Position numbers and translations under genes: made by a program
Notes under the pieces: model-generated
Told to the model about the DNA's origin: nothing
What the model saw: only the letters and a program-made list of their open reading frames with translations
Databases searched by the model: none
Shown here: positions 6,670 to 10,943 of the stretch, piece after piece
How positions within the stretch are numbered: the stretch's first letter is position 1
How the letters are laid out: each line of letters begins with the position of its first letter
Origin: Planctomycetota bacterium
GTDB lineage: Bacteria; Planctomycetota; Phycisphaerae; UBA1845
Direction of reading: 5' to 3'
Assembly: GCA_022563615.1 (NCBI GenBank)
Contig: JADFMZ010000071.1
Location: forward strand, 1 to 10,943
DNA length: 10,943 nt

Positions 6670-6855
6670 CTATTCCAGATAGCCTAATCCCCGAAGTCGC
6701 TCGGTGACTTCTTCATCGGACTCGGCTGCCTCCAGAACGGAAAGTTCCTTTTCAATCATATGAATGATGAACTCTTCCGGCGTGGCGTATCCGGCCTTGA
6801 GGGCGACTGCCTTGACGCGATCGTACAGGGCGTCATCGACTTTGATTTTGGCCAT
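6670..6855 (-). CDS. Small ribbon-helix-helix-like protein
   Basis: The 61-residue product begins MAKIKVDDALYDRVKAVALK and continues GYATPEEFIIHMIEKEL. This beta-strand, helix A, turn, helix B pattern matches CopG/ParD/MetJ-type ribbon-helix-helix proteins (residues about 2-38). An acidic segment and the tail RLRGLGYLE follow. Such proteins normally dimerise and bind DNA through the first strand (here KIKV). The gene starts 5 bp after the upstream phosphodiesterase. Its Shine-Dalgarno AAGGAG (6864-6869) is formed by the last two sense codons of that gene, 8 nt before the ATG. No toxin gene follows, so an antitoxin role is unlikely unless a partner lies elsewhere. It could be an autoregulator of the operon or a small partner protein. 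The family assignment is moderately sure; the function is unknown. Confidence 0.75.
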   Translation of the reverse strand: MAKIKVDDALYDRVKAVALKAGYATPEEFIIHMIEKELSVLEAAESDEEVTERLRGLGYLE

Positions 6856-6860
6856 CGTGT

Positions 6861-8963
6861 TTACTCCTTGATCGGGCGCTTACCCGGAAAACCAACCGTC
6901 GCGACAACCGCGTCCTTGCGATCAAAAACAGTGACACCGGTCATGGTTTGTGGAACCTCCACCTGGAACAGAGTAAGGATCGTCGGCGCCAGGTCGAGCA
7001 GAGACGGATCGTTCGTCGTAATGGGATGATTGCTATACAGCACGCCGGGCACCTGATCAGCCGCGATACAGTGATCCGCACTCCAGGTCGCATCGTTATC
7101 CGCCACGACTTCGTTGGAAAGATCGCCCAGCGTCGTCGCCCAGGAGGCGCGGTACCCGCTTTCATATCCGATGATCAGGTCTGGAACGGTGGCGGCGTCG
7201 GGGTTGGTATACACCTCGTCCGTGCGGTACACCTTAGCGATGATCTGTTTGCCGTTTTGAGGATCGCGCTCGGCAAGCAGTTGTTCAGTAATCTTCGACA
7301 GCAAAGCGTTTCGATCCTCTGGATCGACCGATCCATATAGTTCGCGCCCTTTCAGGTTGACATACAGACCGTTCAGCCCCATTCCGTAGGCGCGGCTACG
7401 ACTCCAGTCCACCGGCGCTCCCTTCGTTGGATCCAGCAGTGATCCGCAGTCGGAGGGACGCAGATACCCGTTCTTTCGCAACCACGTGTTGAGGTTGAAC
7501 TGTCGTTTGAAATTGACGAAGCCATGGTCGGACATGACCAGGATGGTTGCGGTCTCGCCATAACGCTGAACCACATCGCCGACGACCTGATCCATCCGCT
7601 TGTACAACTCAACGATCACGTCGTTATACTTCGCGGCCTCAGTCGGTGAACGCACAGGATGCTTCTCATCGGATTCCCACCAGAACATGTGGGCCTGCAA
7701 GTCGGTACTGGAAAAATAGAAGAACAACAGCCCATCGTTGTAGTGAGCAAGGGCGTACTCCAACAGTGCGAGTCGCTCCTCAAGCACGTAGTCGGCCTGT
7801 TGTCGGAATTCCTCGTCGGAGAACACCTTGTTGGACAGCGCCTTGTGGTCTTCCTGAAAGCCGGTGGTGTAGAACCGACCCAACTCATCGGCGATGCGGG
7901 TGACGAACTCGGGAGGCTCGCTGATCTTCTGGTCACCCGGGTCCGACGGATCAATATTGATGGGCGTCACATAGAGGCGAAACGTCGGATGAACCTTCTG
8001 AAGGTAAAAGCGACACATGCCCACGACATGAGCATTGGGAAGGAGCGAGGGCATTTCCAGTTCGAAGTCGATCTCTTGCCAATCACTCCACTCGCCCTCT
8101 TGCAATACAATGGTCTGATCCTGAATTTCAATGCGCGCGGTTGGGTCGCTCGGATGGCGATGGATCACAAAGGGAACGCGAGCCGATTTGCCCTTGCGAT
8201 CGTAGACGTTCCGCGGTCCGGTGATCGCGCCCTTGGCCGTGTGGTTCTTGAACACCAGCGGATGACGCATGCCCCCGCCCCCCGGTTCATCTCTGGCCAC
8301 AACGATTGCATCGGAGAAAAACTGGTACATGCCTCCGAGCGTGCCGAGCAGATCGGGAACGCCCATACCGCTCAGACAGCACATGTGCCCGGCGTGAGAC
8401 GGGCTGGGCGGGTAGTTGGCGGGAATGTCATAAATCCGAACAGGTACGCCGGCCTCATCCAGATAGTCCCAAAATGGTGTGCCTCCTCTGCGAAGCTTCG
8501 TTTCGACCGCCTGATGATTGAACGGCCAGAAGGTGAGCGGAATCTTGTAGTCGCCGATCTCCCAGCCCTGGTCACTCTCGATGGTTTCCGCGACGGAGTA
8601 GTAGGGCACGCACTGTCTCGAGGCGTCGCGATGGATGAAGTCAAAAACACCGTGAATGCCTGGATCGGCGCCGGTGATGAAGCTCGCCCAGGCCACCGGA
8701 CTCTGCGGTGGAATCGTCGTGGCTAATCTGCGATAACCGCCGTTGTTCCGCATTTTCGATAAGTGCGGAAGCTGTCCGGCATCCATGAGCCGTTCGCACA
8801 GTTTCGGGTCCATCCCGTCGAATCCCAGAACGATGACCTTCGGGAAGGTTGCATCCTGTTCACGACACGATCCAGCCAGGATCGCCATCGATAGCAGCAA
8901 ACACAATCCACGCGGCGCGAGCGAGGCTGGGCGAACTCCACCGGATAGACAGAAGTTGTTCAT
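6861..8963 (-). CDS. Alkaline-phosphatase-superfamily phosphodiesterase, probable lipoprotein
   Basis: The 700-residue protein belongs to the type I phosphodiesterase/nucleotide pyrophosphatase group (PF01663-like). The two-zinc active site is complete by pattern: Asp49 in GFDGMD, nucleophile Ser88 in PPQSPVAW, Asp421 and His425 in STDLQAHMFWW, Asp479-His480 in MSDHGF, and His631 in SADHCI. Family enzymes hydrolyse phosphomonoesters or phosphodiesters; the substrate here is unknown. Residues 19-33 (GLCLLLSMAILAGSC) look like a lipoprotein signal ending at Cys33, although the lipobox (AGSC) is not ideal. The mature enzyme would then be anchored outside the cytoplasmic membrane. A 220-residue insertion (about 190-410) between nucleophile and second metal site is shared with the upstream paralogue and includes YVTPINIDPSDP. 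The ATG overlaps the stop of that paralogue (ATGA, 8960-8963), implying coupled translation. Confidence 0.9.
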   Translation of the reverse strand: MNNFCLSGGVRPASLAPRGLCLLLSMAILAGSCREQDATFPKVIVLGFDGMDPKLCERLMDAGQLPHLSKMRNNGGYRRLATTIPPQSPVAWASFITGADPGIHGVFDFIHRDASRQCVPYYSVAETIESDQGWEIGDYKIPLTFWPFNHQAVETKLRRGGTPFWDYLDEAGVPVRIYDIPANYPPSPSHAGHMCCLSGMGVPDLLGTLGGMYQFFSDAIVVARDEPGGGGMRHPLVFKNHTAKGAITGPRNVYDRKGKSARVPFVIHRHPSDPTARIEIQDQTIVLQEGEWSDWQEIDFELEMPSLLPNAHVVGMCRFYLQKVHPTFRLYVTPINIDPSDPGDQKISEPPEFVTRIADELGRFYTTGFQEDHKALSNKVFSDEEFRQQADYVLEERLALLEYALAHYNDGLLFFYFSSTDLQAHMFWWESDEKHPVRSPTEAAKYNDVIVELYKRMDQVVGDVVQRYGETATILVMSDHGFVNFKRQFNLNTWLRKNGYLRPSDCGSLLDPTKGAPVDWSRSRAYGMGLNGLYVNLKGRELYGSVDPEDRNALLSKITEQLLAERDPQNGKQIIAKVYRTDEVYTNPDAATVPDLIIGYESGYRASWATTLGDLSNEVVADNDATWSADHCIAADQVPGVLYSNHPITTNDPSLLDLAPTILTLFQVEVPQTMTGVTVFDRKDAVVATVGFPGKRPIKE
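6864..6869 (-). promoter_or_regulatory. Ribosome binding site embedded in the end of the phosphodiesterase gene
   Basis: AAGGAG is both the last two sense codons (Lys-Glu) of the phosphodiesterase and a good Shine-Dalgarno sequence 8 nt before the ATG at 6855. It supports translation of the small gene directly after termination of the enzyme gene. Confidence 0.75.
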
Positions 8964-10939
8964 GATCTTGGGCTTGCAGCCGTCGTGTCGCTTCGAGCGG
9001 CGGGAGGATCGCGTGGATCAGATCCTTCGTGCTCGCCTACCGTCAGGGCTTGACCATCCATGTGTGCGGGAACCGGAACGCCGAACAATTCGAGCGTTGT
9101 CGGGCCAAGGTCCATCAGTCGCGGGTTGGCGCTGGTGATTTTGCGATTACAGAACAGTACACCGGGAATCAGCTTCGGATCAATGCAGTGGTCGCCGCTC
9201 CACGCTTTTGCATTGTCATGGAAAACGTTATCCGTGGGCTGTCCAATGGCCGCCTCCCACGAGACCCGATATCCCCGGTTGTAGCCGATGATGATGTCGG
9301 GTGCGTCCTTTCGATACGGCCCCCGATAGATGCGATGCGCGTCAAAGGCCCGAGAGATTGCGACCTCATCGTTGTCCTCATCCCGCAAACCGGTCAACTG
9401 CTCACAGAGCTTGGCACGAAGCGCATCGGCGTCTTTGGGATCCACGATGCCCTGCGCTTCGCGCCCTTGGATATTGAGCCAGATGCCCGCGAGTCCCAGA
9501 CCGAAAGCTTGCGTCTTCGACCAATCAACCCCGGCCAGGTATTTCTTTCCACGTCCGTCGGCCTTAAGTGTGAGAAACCCGTTGCGCTCGAGCCACACGT
9601 TCAAGTCCACCCCGCGCCGGAACGAATTAAAACCGTGATCGGAAATCACCATCAGCACGGTGTCACGGTTCTGACACTTTTTGACGGTTCGACCTACGAG
9701 GTCGTCCATTCGTGCATAAAGCTCCTCGATGGCATGGGTATGCTTTCTTCCCCGCTGCCCGTTGCGCGCGGGGTGCTGCGGGTCGATGTATCGCCAGAAC
9801 ATATGCTGAATACGGTCGATGCCGTCGAACACGCAAACGCACAAGCCCCGGCGCACCTTGTCCAAGGCGTCAAAGAACATCTCCTCGCGCTCGGAATCCG
9901 CCTGTACGCACTGGTGTAGAAAACTCTCGTCATCCAGAATCTCGGCATTGAGCCCCCAGGTGTCTTCAGCCAGGCCGAGCGTGGCGTATTTGCCCTGGGA
10001 CTTGGAAAGATAGGTGGCAAAGACCGCCGGATGCGAGATGGGCATGGCCGGTTTGTCCGGGTCAATCTGGATCGGCGTTATGTATAGATCAAACTCGGGC
10101 TCGGTATTCAAAAGAAGAAACTGGCAGATGCCGCGAACACCGGGGCCGCGACCATTCTTAAAAGTAACATCAGTCCAGTCCGTGTACCGGTTTTTTTGCA
10201 ACTCAAGGGTCTGATTCCCGATTCTCATCGTGGCCTTTCCCCGGGAAGTAATGACCACCTCGAACGGGCAGCGCAGGGCGCTGTGGCCTTCCCCACGAGT
10301 GTCGGCGGGGCCGACCAGATGCGAGCGGATCACATTGCCTTCGCGACGCACATGGATCCGCTCTCCCCCCGTGTATTCATCCTGCGCTTGATCGCGCGTC
10401 GTGCAGTAGGAAAACGTGCCCTGACTGCCTCGCAGGTCGGGAACGCACATGGCTGACAATAGGACGCCCCGGAACGACTCCGGAGGAAACGTGATCGGCA
10501 CGCGAATGATATTGCTGAAAATGCCGTGCTCACCGAGAACGTTCCAGAACGGCTTCCCCTTCCGCAAGAGTCGAATGTCCGGCCGGTTCACGGTAAAGGC
10601 AAACGGGCCGATTTTCCATTTACGGGGCACGGTTCGAATGCTCACCGACGAAAGCTTGGGAAGATAGGTGCGCAGATCGCGCGTCAGGAAATCGAAGATG
10701 CCGTGTTTGCCGGGGTTGCACCCGGTGAGAAAGCTTGACCAGGCCACCGGCGACAGCGGCGGCGCCGTCGTGCCGAGCCGCGTAAAGGTGCCAGTTTCTT
10801 TCAGGGCGGAAAGGTTGGGCATCAACCCCTGGGCCATGTATTTTTCGGCCAGGCTCGGCTCCATACCGTCCAGCCCGAGGATCACGACCCGTTTGACGCG
10901 CGCCCGTCGGTGCGCGCGCCGGGAACGAACGGCCCGCAT
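8960..10939 (-). CDS. Alkaline-phosphatase-superfamily phosphodiesterase, apparently cytosolic
   Basis: This is the first visible gene of the operon, a paralogue of the enzyme downstream. Active-site residues by pattern are Asp24 in GLDGME, nucleophile Ser63 in PPLSPVAW, Asp375 and His379 in GIDRIQHMFWRYID, Asp434-His435 in ISDHGF, and His584 in SGDHCI. This is the full set for a two-metal phosphodiesterase or phosphatase. The N-terminus is very basic (MRAVRSRRAHRRARVKR) and runs straight into the first core strand, with no signal peptide, so the protein is probably cytosolic. The 30-residue tail is disordered-looking and rich in Asp, Ser and Pro. The ATG at 10939 is only four bases from the right edge, so the ribosome binding site is unseen. 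The real start could lie upstream, possibly with a leader sequence that would change the predicted location. The shared insertion includes YITPIQIDPDKP (286-297), matching the paralogue. The substrate is unknown. Confidence 0.88.
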   Translation of the reverse strand: MRAVRSRRAHRRARVKRVVILGLDGMEPSLAEKYMAQGLMPNLSALKETGTFTRLGTTAPPLSPVAWSSFLTGCNPGKHGIFDFLTRDLRTYLPKLSSVSIRTVPRKWKIGPFAFTVNRPDIRLLRKGKPFWNVLGEHGIFSNIIRVPITFPPESFRGVLLSAMCVPDLRGSQGTFSYCTTRDQAQDEYTGGERIHVRREGNVIRSHLVGPADTRGEGHSALRCPFEVVITSRGKATMRIGNQTLELQKNRYTDWTDVTFKNGRGPGVRGICQFLLLNTEPEFDLYITPIQIDPDKPAMPISHPAVFATYLSKSQGKYATLGLAEDTWGLNAEILDDESFLHQCVQADSEREEMFFDALDKVRRGLCVCVFDGIDRIQHMFWRYIDPQHPARNGQRGRKHTHAIEELYARMDDLVGRTVKKCQNRDTVLMVISDHGFNSFRRGVDLNVWLERNGFLTLKADGRGKKYLAGVDWSKTQAFGLGLAGIWLNIQGREAQGIVDPKDADALRAKLCEQLTGLRDEDNDEVAISRAFDAHRIYRGPYRKDAPDIIIGYNRGYRVSWEAAIGQPTDNVFHDNAKAWSGDHCIDPKLIPGVLFCNRKITSANPRLMDLGPTTLELFGVPVPAHMDGQALTVGEHEGSDPRDPPAARSDTTAASPRS

Positions 10940-10943
10940 CCGC

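Noticed and set aside
6670..6855. Toxin-antitoxin module
   Set aside because: The ribbon-helix-helix protein resembles antitoxins, but the next gene is a 322-residue membrane protein and the previous one an enzyme; no toxin-sized partner is adjacent.
7659..8726. 355-codon plus-strand open frame
   Set aside because: It is antisense to the lipoprotein-like phosphodiesterase, whose frame carries all metal-site motifs. The opposite frame shows no domain and reflects GC-biased codon use.
9029..9919. 296-codon plus-strand open frame
   Set aside because: It is antisense to the second phosphodiesterase and has no recognisable motif.

Overview
The window looks like chromosomal DNA from a Planctomycetota-type bacterium, most likely an uncultured Phycisphaerae-like lineage. 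This placement is inferred. It rests on moderately high GC, a membrane protein ending in a CxxC...CPECG zinc ribbon of the kind common in that phylum, large palindromic intergenic elements, and tandem alkaline-phosphatase-superfamily enzymes in one operon. No rRNA, tRNA, CRISPR array, intact insertion sequence or phage gene was seen.

Layout. Positions 1-1006 (minus) hold the first 335 codons of a nucleotidyltransferase-family protein that runs off the left edge. Positions 1007-1971 have no convincing gene. They carry a 154-bp palindromic MITE-like element bounded by CTAG (1330-1483) and a REP-like hairpin (1733-1757). Positions 1972-2727 (plus) encode a two-pass membrane protein with a C-terminal zinc ribbon. 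Positions 2927-4477 (plus) encode a full-length RocA-type L-glutamate gamma-semialdehyde dehydrogenase. Positions 4582-5244 (plus) encode an MgtC/SapB-family membrane protein. Positions 5245-5638 separate convergent genes and are filled by a second palindromic element (about 5318-5536).

From the right edge down to 5639, all on the minus strand, lies a compact four-gene operon. Its order is: an alkaline-phosphatase-superfamily phosphodiesterase without a signal peptide; a paralogous phosphodiesterase with a probable lipoprotein signal, overlapping the first by ATGA; a 61-residue ribbon-helix-helix-like protein whose ribosome binding site lies in the last codons of the second enzyme; and a multi-pass membrane protein with an EMC3/YidC-like core and a large extracytoplasmic domain.

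The operon is the best candidate here for an undescribed system. Its two enzymes keep the full set of metal and nucleophile residues, apparently in two cell compartments, and they are translationally tied to a small putative DNA-binding protein and close to an insertase-like membrane protein. The substrate cannot be read from the sequence. The plus-strand genes look like separate housekeeping units with no evident functional link to the operon.
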